DNA of 14,632 bases, taken from the NCBI GenBank assembly GCA_007126855.1, contig SLAK01000377.1, positions 1 to 14,632 of the forward strand. The letters are read 5' to 3'. The position numbers were made by a program, and so were the translations under genes. Position 1 is the stretch's first letter. Every line of letters starts with the position of its first letter. Below the pieces are notes generated by a model. That model was not told where the DNA came from, did not search any database, and worked only from the letters and a program-made list of their open reading frames with translations. Positions 7,621 through 13,789 of the stretch are shown here, in pieces. Source of the DNA: Dehalococcoidia bacterium. Lineage in GTDB: Bacteria; Chloroflexota; Dehalococcoidia; Tepidiformales; Tepidiformaceae.

Positions 7621-9198
7621 CTAGCTGATATTGTCGTTTTGTGGCGCACCAAACGTCTTGCGCAGGTCGTTCTTCACCACCTTGCCCATGACGTTGCGCG
7701 GCAGGGAGTCGGTCACCGCCACGTATTGCGGCGCCTTGTAGGAAGCCAGCTGGGACTTGGTGTAGGACACAATTTCGTCGAAGGAGAGGTTGGTCCCCTG
7801 CGCCGGGACGATGACGGCTTTCACGACTTCGCCCCAGTCCGCATCCGACACACCAATGACCGCGGCCTCTTCGATGGAGGGGTGCGCGCTCAGGACGTTT
7901 TCGATCTCGCCGGGGGAGATGTTCTCGCCACCGCGGATGATGAGGTCCTTCTTGCGCCCGGTGATGAAGAGGTAACCGCCCTCGTCGATGTAGCCGACGT
8001 CGCCGGTGTGGAGCCAGCCGCCGACGATGGCCTGGCTGGTCTCGTCTTCCTGCTCGTAGTAGCCCTTCATGACGCGGTCGGACTGGACGCAGATCTCGCC
8101 TTCCTTGCCGGGCGGGAGTTCGTTGTTGTTGTCGTCCATGATGCCGATGCGCACGTCTTCCATCGGCCGGCCAACGCTGCGGAGGCGCTTCTCGCGGGTC
8201 TCGGTGTCTTCGCTCAAGTCGTGGTCCTCGGGCCCGAGGAAGGTGAGCGTGGAGGTGGACTCGGTCTGGCCGTAGGCGTTCATGAGGGCGACGCCGCGGG
8301 GCGGGAAGATGTCGCACGCTTTGCGGACCACCTCGTAGGGCATCGGCGCGGCGCCATAGGTGATGAGCTGGAGGCTCGAAAGGTCGTAGTTGTCGAAGTT
8401 CGGCACCTCCATGATGCGCTTGAGCATCGTCGGCACAACGAAGGCGTGGGTGGCCTTTTCTTCGTCGACCGCGCGCAGCCAGTCTTCCGGGGTGAAGGCC
8501 GGAAGCACGATGAGCGTGCGGCCGCCCCAGATGGAGGACATCATGGAGGTGGCGCCGGCGATGTGGAAGAAGGGAGCGGAGACCAGGGTCTTGTCATGGC
8601 TCTCGGGGTCTGCCGGGCTCATGGTGTTGGTGACGTAGGCGGTGAGGTCGAGATAGCTGAGCACGACGCCCTTGGGGAGGGCGGTGGTGCCGCTGGTGAA
8701 CATGAGGATGGTCTCATCCATGTCGTCCACTTCGACCCAGGGCTCATCGTCGCCGGCCTCGGCCATGAGCTGGTTGTAGTCGGTATAGCCGTCGCGGGCG
8801 CCGTCGTAGGCGATGTAGTGGCGGACGTATTCGAGCGTCGGCTTGATGCGGTCGAGCAGTTCGACATAGCGGTCGGAGACGAAGACGGCCCGTGTCTTGC
8901 TCACGTTGATCATGTGGGTGAGCTCTTCGTCCTTGGAGCGGTAGTTGAGCGGGACGAAGGTGATGCCGAGCATGGCGCAGGCGTAGTAAGTGATGACGTA
9001 CTCAGCGCTGTTCACGGACATGACGGCGACCTTGTCGCCCTTTTGCAGCCCCAGTCCCTGGAATGCATTTGCCAGGCGGACAACACGGGGCATCATTTCG
9101 CCGTAGGTATAGCGCTTGCCACCGCCGCCGACTTCGACAAGCGCCTCGCGGTCTGGCACAACGGCCGAGGAAATCTGCAGAAACTCAATCGTGTTCAT
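7621..9198 (-). CDS. Acyl-CoA synthetase (AMP-forming, FadD-like)
   Basis: 525 residues, full length for the ANL adenylating family, which activates a carboxylic acid with ATP and transfers it to coenzyme A. Motifs in order: P-loop FTSGTTALPKG (167-177), YGQTE (309-313), WLHTGD (395-400, ribose-binding Asp400), GRKKDLIIRGGENISPGE (414-431) with hinge Arg/Lys, and NVMGK with catalytic Lys506 near the end. All expected catalytic residues are present. The acid substrate cannot be read off; homology and operon context suggest a fatty or similar acyl acid. ATG 9198 is preceded by CCGGAG at 5-6 nt. It lies between the Rieske-like gene (112-bp gap) and etfD (63-bp gap), and is cytoplasmic or membrane-associated. 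A fadD or fadK-type name would be a guess, so no symbol is given. Confidence 0.93.
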   Translation of the reverse strand: MNTIEFLQISSAVVPDREALVEVGGGGKRYTYGEMMPRVVRLANAFQGLGLQKGDKVAVMSVNSAEYVITYYACAMLGITFVPLNYRSKDEELTHMINVSKTRAVFVSDRYVELLDRIKPTLEYVRHYIAYDGARDGYTDYNQLMAEAGDDEPWVEVDDMDETILMFTSGTTALPKGVVLSYLDLTAYVTNTMSPADPESHDKTLVSAPFFHIAGATSMMSSIWGGRTLIVLPAFTPEDWLRAVDEEKATHAFVVPTMLKRIMEVPNFDNYDLSSLQLITYGAAPMPYEVVRKACDIFPPRGVALMNAYGQTESTSTLTFLGPEDHDLSEDTETREKRLRSVGRPMEDVRIGIMDDNNNELPPGKEGEICVQSDRVMKGYYEQEDETSQAIVGGWLHTGDVGYIDEGGYLFITGRKKDLIIRGGENISPGEIENVLSAHPSIEEAAVIGVSDADWGEVVKAVIVPAQGTNLSFDEIVSYTKSQLASYKAPQYVAVTDSLPRNVMGKVVKNDLRKTFGAPQNDNIS

Positions 9199-9242
9199 AG
9201 CTACTCCGGGTCTCGAGGGTGCGAAGAAATGCGATGCGAATT

Positions 9243-9275
9243 CTACGCAAGACTATCCACTACCGCGAACCGCAC
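9243..9275 (-). other. Possible 10-codon leader ORF with strong ribosome binding site
   Basis: In the 112-bp gap before the acyl-CoA synthetase, the minus strand has a consensus AAAGGAGG (9292-9285), 9 nt before a GTG that opens a 10-residue frame ending in TAG at 9243. The ribosome binding site is partly self-complementary (CTCC-CGAAA-GGAG). It may be a translated leader or a chance match. TAGAAT, a -10-like hexamer, overlaps its stop region. Confidence 0.2.
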
Positions 9276-9310
9276 CTGCCCTTGCCTCCTTTCGGGAGCG
9301 TGATCCTGGT

Positions 9311-9889
9311 TCAGGGTGAGCATGCCACCTCGGTGAAATCATCAGCCGGGGTGGCTTCTGTGCAAATGCGCCGGCTCACGTCGACGACCAGTTGCATGTC
9401 TTCGTTCACGCCCACTCCGTAGCGGTCGAGGTTGCGGCCCTCGCCATCCAGGCGCAAACCGGCGGCGTCGTAGACGGCCCGGTTGCAATCTTCGCGGAAA
9501 ACGACGTTGGCGCCGCTGGCATGGTCGCTAAAGCGCGAACGGTAGGTAGCCAGCAGCTCGGGTAGCGCGGGGTCCGCAGGCGAGAGGGGCTGGACGCGGC
9601 AGCGGCGCCCTTCGGCGGCGCGGTTTGCGGCGTCCAGGTCGTCAAGGGCCAGGAAGGAGCCGTCGCCAAGGCGGACGACATAGAAGTTTCGCTCCCCCAC
9701 GTATTCGATGGTCCCTTCGGCGTAGCTGCGGTAGTCGCGAAGCACCATGCGGCCGGTGTCGGCCCCGGATTCCAGATAGACGATCATGAAGAGCGCGATG
9801 GCGACCATGGTGCCGATCGCCGCGATCATGCCGAGGCACCCGGCAAACACGGGCTTTGGCGGGACAGGCTCCCGCGGCGACTCCGTCAT
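9311..9889 (-). CDS. Membrane-anchored protein resembling a Rieske fold without cluster ligands
   Basis: 192 residues. A short cytoplasmic N-terminus is followed by one membrane helix (about 16-39), then a soluble domain outside or facing the membrane. Its strand pattern YVVRLGDGSFLAL (70-82), RRCRV (95-99), FREDCNRAVYD (131-141), then GRNLDRYGVGV (151-161) and LVVDVS mirrors the end of Rieske proteins (x-x-C-x-V; F-x-CPCH-G-x-x-YD; G-x-LDRY-x-V). The cluster-binding Cys/His positions read A92, G94, E133 and N136, while the two cysteines that form the Rieske disulfide (C97, C135) are kept. This alignment was made by eye. If right, it is a Rieske-derived fold that cannot hold [2Fe-2S]. ATG 9889 is preferred over GTG 9895 because GAGGG then sits 6 nt upstream. 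It lies 27 bp after the crotonase gene in the operon. Confidence 0.7.
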   Translation of the reverse strand: MTESPREPVPPKPVFAGCLGMIAAIGTMVAIALFMIVYLESGADTGRMVLRDYRSYAEGTIEYVGERNFYVVRLGDGSFLALDDLDAANRAAEGRRCRVQPLSPADPALPELLATYRSRFSDHASGANVVFREDCNRAVYDAAGLRLDGEGRNLDRYGVGVNEDMQLVVDVSRRICTEATPADDFTEVACSP

Positions 9890-9916
9890 ATCCACCCCTC
9901 ACCGCACGTTCGCTGG

Positions 9917-10564
9917 TTACGAACGCACCATCCTCCTCCGGCGGGCCATGAAGGCGTCGGGGTCGGCGAGCGCTTTCTTGCTGGCTTCGCGCACCGCCGT
10001 GTCGAGTTCGTCTTCGGCCACCACCGTTGCGACCAGCCGCCATCGCAACGCTTCAATCGTATCAATCGGTTCGCCCGAGAGGATCATGTGCGCGGCGACG
10101 CCAGGCGGCATGATCCGGGGCAGGGTCTGGGTGCCGCCCGCGCTGGGGATATAGCTCAGCGTGACCTCCGGCACCGCGAAGCTGCTCCCCCGGGCCGCGA
10201 CACGGTAGTCGCAGCAGAGGGGGAGTTCGAGCCCGGCGCCATAGCAATAGCCATGCATTCGCGCGATGGTGGGCACCTTCACGTTGAGCAGCTCCCACCA
10301 GACGTCGCGCTCGTGGCGCGCGCGTCGCGCTTCGATGATGTTCGGCGCGGTGCCGAACTCCGAGATGTCGGCGCCGGCGCTGAAGCACCTGCCTTCGCCC
10401 CGGAAGACGACGGCGCGCACATCGGGCATGTCGCGGATGGCGCCCAGGTAGGTCCAGAGCAGGTCGCGCATCTCGATATTGATGGCGTTGAGCCGTTCCG
10501 GGCGGTTCAACGTGATGGTTGCCACGCCACCGTCGTCCACGTCAAAAAGGACCGGCTCGCTCAT
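9917..10564 (-). CDS. Enoyl-CoA hydratase/isomerase (crotonase), C-terminally short
   Basis: 215 residues of the crotonase superfamily, which binds acyl-CoA thioesters and, in the hydratase branch, adds water to trans-2-enoyl-CoA. The oxyanion-hole segment CFSAGADI (60-67) and the GYCYGAGLE loop (105-113) are intact. Both catalytic glutamates of hydratases are present and 20 residues apart: E113 and E133 (VPE), as in rat E144/E164. SAGGTQTLPR (141-150) follows as expected. The protein stops at residue 215 with a basic MARRRRMVRS, about 40 residues short of the usual ~255-260; the C-terminal helices that normally end in a KRPPxFTG-type sequence are missing. ATG 10564 is chosen because MSEPVLFDVDDG is the usual start; upstream codons overlap the preceding gene. 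It begins 16 bp after that small gene in the operon. Confidence 0.88.
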   Translation of the reverse strand: MSEPVLFDVDDGGVATITLNRPERLNAINIEMRDLLWTYLGAIRDMPDVRAVVFRGEGRCFSAGADISEFGTAPNIIEARRARHERDVWWELLNVKVPTIARMHGYCYGAGLELPLCCDYRVAARGSSFAVPEVTLSYIPSAGGTQTLPRIMPPGVAAHMILSGEPIDTIEALRWRLVATVVAEDELDTAVREASKKALADPDAFMARRRRMVRS

Positions 10565-10580
10565 CTGTTTGCCACCCTGT

Positions 10581-10823
10581 CTACTGCCGCCAGTCGGGCT
10601 TCCGAATCTGGCTGCGCTCGCGGCGTTCGAGGCCGCGCTTGAGGTCTTCGTTGGCCTTGCGCACCAGGTCGTCCATGTCGTCGCTGCCCAGGCGCATTTC
10701 GGACGCCCGCCAGCGCTTGAGCATGGCACGGTCCTTGTCGGAAAGGCCCGCTTCCTCCGCCATCCGCTCGACGAGCAGGATGAGCGCTTCGTTGATTTCG
10801 TCGTCGGTGAACTCTACGTGCAT
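10581..10823 (-). CDS. Small charged helical protein, paralog 2 (unknown function)
   Basis: 80 residues, highly charged and predicted mostly alpha-helical, with no signal peptide or membrane segment. It is a paralog of the gene just upstream (10832-11086): both have a hydrophobic first helix, then LS-[DE] followed by R, a [KR]-[RQ]-WR core, an E/R-rich stretch, GSD at the same place (47-49 here) and a second charged helix. No known family recognised. Its spacing (8 bp after the upstream stop, 16 bp before the crotonase) implies translational coupling. AGAGGT overlapping the previous stop acts as ribosome binding site. A role as a small subunit or chaperone of the flanking crotonase-like proteins is inference from position only. 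Confidence 0.75.
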   Translation of the reverse strand: MHVEFTDDEINEALILLVERMAEEAGLSDKDRAMLKRWRASEMRLGSDDMDDLVRKANEDLKRGLERRERSQIRKPDWRQ

Positions 10824-10831
10824 CCGGCTGA

Positions 10832-11086
10832 TTACCTCTTGAGCGTTTCGGCGCGCTTGCCGCGCGATTTGACGCGACGCACGAACTTGGAGTCGATGTG
10901 CTGGTTCATGGCCACGTTGATGTCGTCAGTGAGCTGGGCCAGGGCGTCGCTGCCTTCGCGCAGCTCGCCGCGCCACTGGCGGATCGCCTCCCTGCCTTCT
11001 TCGGAAAGCTCAGCGTTATCCACCGCCACCGCGCTGACCAGCATCATGAGTGACCACGCTTCTGGCTCTTCAAGCAATACGATCAT
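10832..11086 (-). CDS. Small charged helical protein, paralog 1 (unknown function)
   Basis: 84 residues. The N-terminal ~25 residues are hydrophobic and helical (MIVLLEEPEAWSLMMLV), followed by LSEEGREAIRQWRGELREGSD, which aligns with the downstream 80-residue protein; the tail is strongly basic. Weak identity over the helical core plus adjacency indicates an old tandem duplication. Family not recognised. ATG 11086 lies 2 bp after the stop of the degenerate crotonase-like gene, and its Shine-Dalgarno (ACGGGGAC) lies within that gene's end, so translation is probably coupled. Same operon as the acyl-CoA genes. Cytoplasmic by absence of a signal peptide. Confidence 0.75.
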   Translation of the reverse strand: MIVLLEEPEAWSLMMLVSAVAVDNAELSEEGREAIRQWRGELREGSDALAQLTDDINVAMNQHIDSKFVRRVKSRGKRAETLKR

Positions 11087-11088
11087 GT

Positions 11089-11742
11089 TCAGGTCCCCGT
11101 AAACAGTGGAGGCCGTTTATTCAGGAATGCCTCCACGCCTTCTGCCCGATCATTCGTTGTCTGCAGCAGCAGCGTCAAATCGGTCTCGTAGCGAAGGGCG
11201 TGTTCGAGGGGGAGCGTCAGGCCGCGCCAGATGGCTTCTTTCGCGAATCGCGTGGCGATCGGCCCGCGAGAAGCAATAGCCTGGGCCAGGCGTTCGGCTT
11301 CTTCGAGCGGGTCTCCATCGACAACGCGCGAGACGAGCCCGCACTGGAGCATGCCCTCGGCGAGCGCGGTCATCACGTCGTCCTCGCTCACGCCGAGCAC
11401 ATCGGCGAAACGGGCGCGGCCGCTCCCCCGCATCGATGGCATCCACGTGAGCCGCTGGCTGGATTCGCCGATCCGGATGTCGCAGAAGAGGCCGGCCATG
11501 ACGCGCGAGAGGTTCATCTCGCCGGCCCACGCGGCGATGCTGGGAAGCACGAAGTCGCGCAGTACGGCCGGGTCGTCTTCGGCCTCGAAGCCCGGCTGGC
11601 GCACGTCGAGGACCACCACGCGGACCTGGTCGTCGTCGCGTAGGGCTTCCATCTTCGAGCGCAGTGTCGCGAAGCTGGCAACGCTGCCGTCGACGGGGAT
11701 GACGGCGTAATGCCGTTCTTGCTGGATACGTTCAGCACTCAT
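11089..11742 (-). CDS. Degenerate crotonase-like protein, probably not a hydratase
   Basis: 217 residues. The second half is recognisably crotonase: CDIRIGESSQ (87-96) at the position of the conserved CDxxxA helix, GLVSRVVDGDPL, then ASRGPIATRFAKEAIWRG (157-174), and the canonical ending TNDRAEGVEAFLNKRPPLFTG (196-216). The core is eroded. The oxyanion-hole xSAGAD segment reads RQPGFEAEDD, the glycine-rich GxGxE loop reads RVMAGLF with M82 where the first catalytic Glu belongs, and no Glu replaces the second (P102/S103). It therefore probably cannot hydrate enoyl-CoA, though it may bind CoA esters or act as a partner subunit. It is the first gene of the operon; ATG 11742 has AGGA 9 nt upstream. 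Another crotonase branch with different chemistry is the alternative. Confidence 0.8.
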   Translation of the reverse strand: MSAERIQQERHYAVIPVDGSVASFATLRSKMEALRDDDQVRVVVLDVRQPGFEAEDDPAVLRDFVLPSIAAWAGEMNLSRVMAGLFCDIRIGESSQRLTWMPSMRGSGRARFADVLGVSEDDVMTALAEGMLQCGLVSRVVDGDPLEEAERLAQAIASRGPIATRFAKEAIWRGLTLPLEHALRYETDLTLLLQTTNDRAEGVEAFLNKRPPLFTGT

Positions 11743-11762
11743 GACTGACTATCCTACACGTG

Positions 11763-11798
11763 ATGCTGGCCCTTGCAGATGGGCGATTTGCCCAGCAT
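11763..11798. promoter_or_regulatory. Candidate operator: inverted repeat in divergent control region
   Basis: ATGCTGG (11763-11769) faces its exact complement CCAGCAT (11792-11798), with a nested GGGC-GATTT-GCCC hairpin at 11781-11793. It lies 21 bp upstream of the first operon gene on the minus strand and just before the likely start of the plus-strand membrane protein, so a dimeric regulator bound here could affect both. Half-site spacing of 29 bp centre to centre is long for one dimer, and no regulator gene is nearby. Confidence 0.3.
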
Positions 11799-11811
11799 GA
11801 TGCGGACTGCA

Positions 11812-12315
11812 ATGACTGATTTTTCGACGAAGGCGCCGGTCCATCCCGAGCGGGTCCATGACCTGCACGACCAGGAGCAGATGCCGAAGGGCCCTGCCGC
11901 AACCCTGCGGGATCTTGCCGGCAGGTTTTCTATTGTGTGGGTTGGGCTCTTGCTGGCAATCGGGTTCACCGCGATGGGCGTCGATATCCGCGATGGATGG
12001 GACGCGCGGCGCGACCCGCTGGTGCCGGGCGCGGCCACGGTCGGCGCGATCGGCGGCATCTGCCTGGCTTACCTCATCGTGCGGAACCACTGGCAGACCG
12101 CAGCGATCGGCCTTGTGCTGGTGGCGGCCGCCTTGAGCGCGATGTTCTTCGACTACCTGACCGGCGCCTATGTGGACAACGGCGGCGGCTGGCAGACCAC
12201 GTTCACCATCATCGCCGGGATCACCTACGTCGCGGGGATGCTGTACTTCCTTGGCGCCTGGCTCTGGATCGAACGCACAAAGCCCACGGAAGCGCCCGCG
12301 CCCGAGGGTATGTAG
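11812..12315 (+). CDS. Four-helix integral membrane protein (unknown function)
   Basis: 167 residues from ATG 11812. A hydrophilic, proline- and histidine-containing N-terminus (~35 residues) precedes four predicted membrane helices: about 40-60, 73-92, 96-116 and 127-150. The C-terminus is short and ends TEAPAPEGM. No conserved catalytic motif or family was recognised. The start is uncertain: in-frame alternatives are TTG 11773, ATG 11779 and ATG 11797/11800, none with a good Shine-Dalgarno. ATG 11812 was chosen because the 5' region is the control region of the divergent operon. Its stop is separated by one base from the stop of the convergent methyltransferase, so the two transcripts must overlap. 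Divergence from the acyl-CoA operon suggests shared control but not shared function. Confidence 0.75.
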   Translation: MTDFSTKAPVHPERVHDLHDQEQMPKGPAATLRDLAGRFSIVWVGLLLAIGFTAMGVDIRDGWDARRDPLVPGAATVGAIGGICLAYLIVRNHWQTAAIGLVLVAAALSAMFFDYLTGAYVDNGGGWQTTFTIIAGITYVAGMLYFLGAWLWIERTKPTEAPAPEGM

Positions 12316-12316
12316 C

Positions 12317-13006
12317 TCAGTCCGGCTCGCCGCGGGTGAAGACGAAGAGCCCGTGGCCCTGCTGCCCGTATTCATAAACCCGCACGAGTTCGGCAACGAG
12401 GTCGAGCTGCGCCAGGTAGCCGCGCTTGCCGTAGCGTTCTTCGAAATGCGGGCGGCGCCGGACGAGTTCCATCTCGGCGTTGCGCCAGGTCTGCGTTGCT
12501 TCCAGGCTGACCTGCTTGTGCGCGGCCAGTTGAAGTCCGTGTGACTCCCACTCTTCGAGGAAGCCTTCCGTGCCGCCGCGCCCGTTGGCCGGCACTTCGC
12601 AGCAAAGGCAGACCGTGCCGCCCGGTGCGGTGACGCGTGCTAGCTCCTTCGGCGACAGGTAGCTGTCCAGGCACCAGGTGCTGCGGAAGCTGCCATCGGC
12701 GAAGGGGAGCTTGGCCGTGGTGGCGAGCATCCAGCCCACCCGGTCCCCGCCGGGCATGGAGCGGCCGGCGAGGAGGAAGTCGAGGCCGATGTCGGTGGCG
12801 ATGGGCCGCGCGCCGGCCTCGACTGCCGCGTTGCGCGCCGCCGCGCCGACGAAGGCGCCTGCGTCGAGCATGGAGTCGCCGGGCTGGAGGCCGGAGCGTT
12901 CGAGGAGCCAGCGGGTAGTGTCGGCGCCGCCGATGTGGTTGTGTTCGCCGAGGGCGTCGATCCACCACGCCGGGTAGGCGTCCACCAGCCGGTCGAAGAC
13001 AGACAT
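12317..13006 (-). CDS. Class I SAM-dependent methyltransferase (substrate unknown)
   Basis: 229 residues from ATG 13006. Motif I LDAGAFVGAAAR (47-58) fits the glycine-rich SAM-binding loop, although the usual DxGxGxG is modified (Ala/Phe). The acidic end of strand 2 is PIATDIG (68-74), and the LPFADGSF turn (100-107) and ELARVTAPGG (121-130) follow in the standard order. The opening segment WWIDALGEHNHIGGADTTRWLL resembles small-molecule N- or C-methyltransferases of the UbiE/sarcosine type. The substrate cannot be inferred. A TTG at 13015 in the same frame would add three residues; neither start has a clear ribosome binding site. It follows lipB by 53 bp on the same strand. No lipid or quinone biosynthesis gene is adjacent to guide a guess. 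Confidence 0.82.
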   Translation of the reverse strand: MSVFDRLVDAYPAWWIDALGEHNHIGGADTTRWLLERSGLQPGDSMLDAGAFVGAAARNAAVEAGARPIATDIGLDFLLAGRSMPGGDRVGWMLATTAKLPFADGSFRSTWCLDSYLSPKELARVTAPGGTVCLCCEVPANGRGGTEGFLEEWESHGLQLAAHKQVSLEATQTWRNAEMELVRRRPHFEERYGKRGYLAQLDLVAELVRVYEYGQQGHGLFVFTRGEPD

Positions 13007-13014
13007 GTGGGGCA

Positions 13015-13043
13015 AGTGTCGAATGGCGAGCGGTGAGTGTCGA
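13015..13043. repeat. Short direct repeats upstream of the methyltransferase
   Basis: AGTGTCGA occurs at 13015-13022 and 13036-13043, 21 bp apart, with related GCGAG/GTGAG sequence between them. These are only two degenerate copies. They replace a recognisable ribosome binding site before the methyltransferase start. Confidence 0.3.
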
Positions 13044-13059
13044 GTTTCGGCGCCTCCGG

Positions 13060-13746
13060 CTACTTGACCGGAGGGGCAAGCGGCTCTGTGGCTTCAACTT
13101 TGCAGTCGAAAACGGTGGCGAAGGCGCGGACGAATGCGTCCTCGACTTCGGGCAGGCCCGGGGCGGCTCCGGACTCGAGGCGGAGGCTGGTCATCTCGAC
13201 GCCGTCGAGACCGCAGGGCTGGATGAGTGCGAAGTGCTCCATGTCCGGGTCCACGTTGAGCGCGATGCCGTGCATGCTGACGCCGCGGCGGACGTTAATG
13301 CCGATGGAAGCTAGCTTGCGGCCGTCCACCCAGGCGCCGCGGTTCCGCGAGTCACGAGCAGCGCACACACCGAATTCCTTCGCGACGGCGATGGCGCAGT
13401 CTTCGAGGCCCGCGACGAGGTCGGTGGCGCTGAGTCCCCGGTCGCGCAGGCCGATGATGCAGTAGGCGACGAGCTGGCCGGGGCCGTGGTACGTGATGTC
13501 GCCGCCGCGCTCCGTCTGCGCCACCGGGATGCCGGCTGCCTGGAGCATGGGCGCGGCCACGCGCAGCTTCGGCTCAGGGTGGGCGCGGCCGAGGGTGAGC
13601 ACGGGGTCGTGTTCGACAAGCAAGAGGCGGTCGGCGCCGCCGTCGATGCGCTCCTGCTGGAGGCGTTGCTGGAGCGCGTGCACCTCGCCGTATTCGCGGC
13701 GCCCGAGCCGCTCGACGGTAACGTGGCTTGTTGTGGTGCCGTCCAT
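13060..13746 (-). CDS. lipB: Lipoyl(octanoyl) transferase LipB
   Basis: 228 residues, typical length. LipB moves an octanoyl group from acyl carrier protein to the lipoyl domains of 2-oxoacid dehydrogenases and the glycine cleavage H protein, the first step of lipoate synthesis in the cytoplasm. Visible: LLLVEHDPVLTLGR (41-54), the family hallmark RGGDITYHGPGQLVAY (80-95), GAWVDGRKLASIGI with catalytic Lys144, RRGVSMHGIALNV, and IQPCGLDG with catalytic Cys178. All key residues are present. ATG 13746 begins just before the conserved region; the frame continues upstream into recQ but without LipB homology. Located 43 bp after recQ on the same strand. No lipA is in the window. Confidence 0.95.
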   Translation of the reverse strand: MDGTTTSHVTVERLGRREYGEVHALQQRLQQERIDGGADRLLLVEHDPVLTLGRAHPEPKLRVAAPMLQAAGIPVAQTERGGDITYHGPGQLVAYCIIGLRDRGLSATDLVAGLEDCAIAVAKEFGVCAARDSRNRGAWVDGRKLASIGINVRRGVSMHGIALNVDPDMEHFALIQPCGLDGVEMTSLRLESGAAPGLPEVEDAFVRAFATVFDCKVEATEPLAPPVK

Positions 13747-13789
13747 GGGTTCCAGTGTGGCACGGCTGCGCCCGAGCCGGGAGGGCGAT

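Noticed and set aside
6566..8317. 583-codon minus-strand frame bridging etfD and the synthetase, as a possible fusion
   Set aside because: It is out of frame with both recognised proteins and consists of Arg/His/Pro-rich shadow sequence. The two genes have separate stops, starts and ribosome binding sites.
7582..9303. 573-codon plus-strand frame over the acyl-CoA synthetase
   Set aside because: Antisense to a full-length synthetase with every motif intact; its His/Asp/Val-rich composition is a shadow of codon bias.
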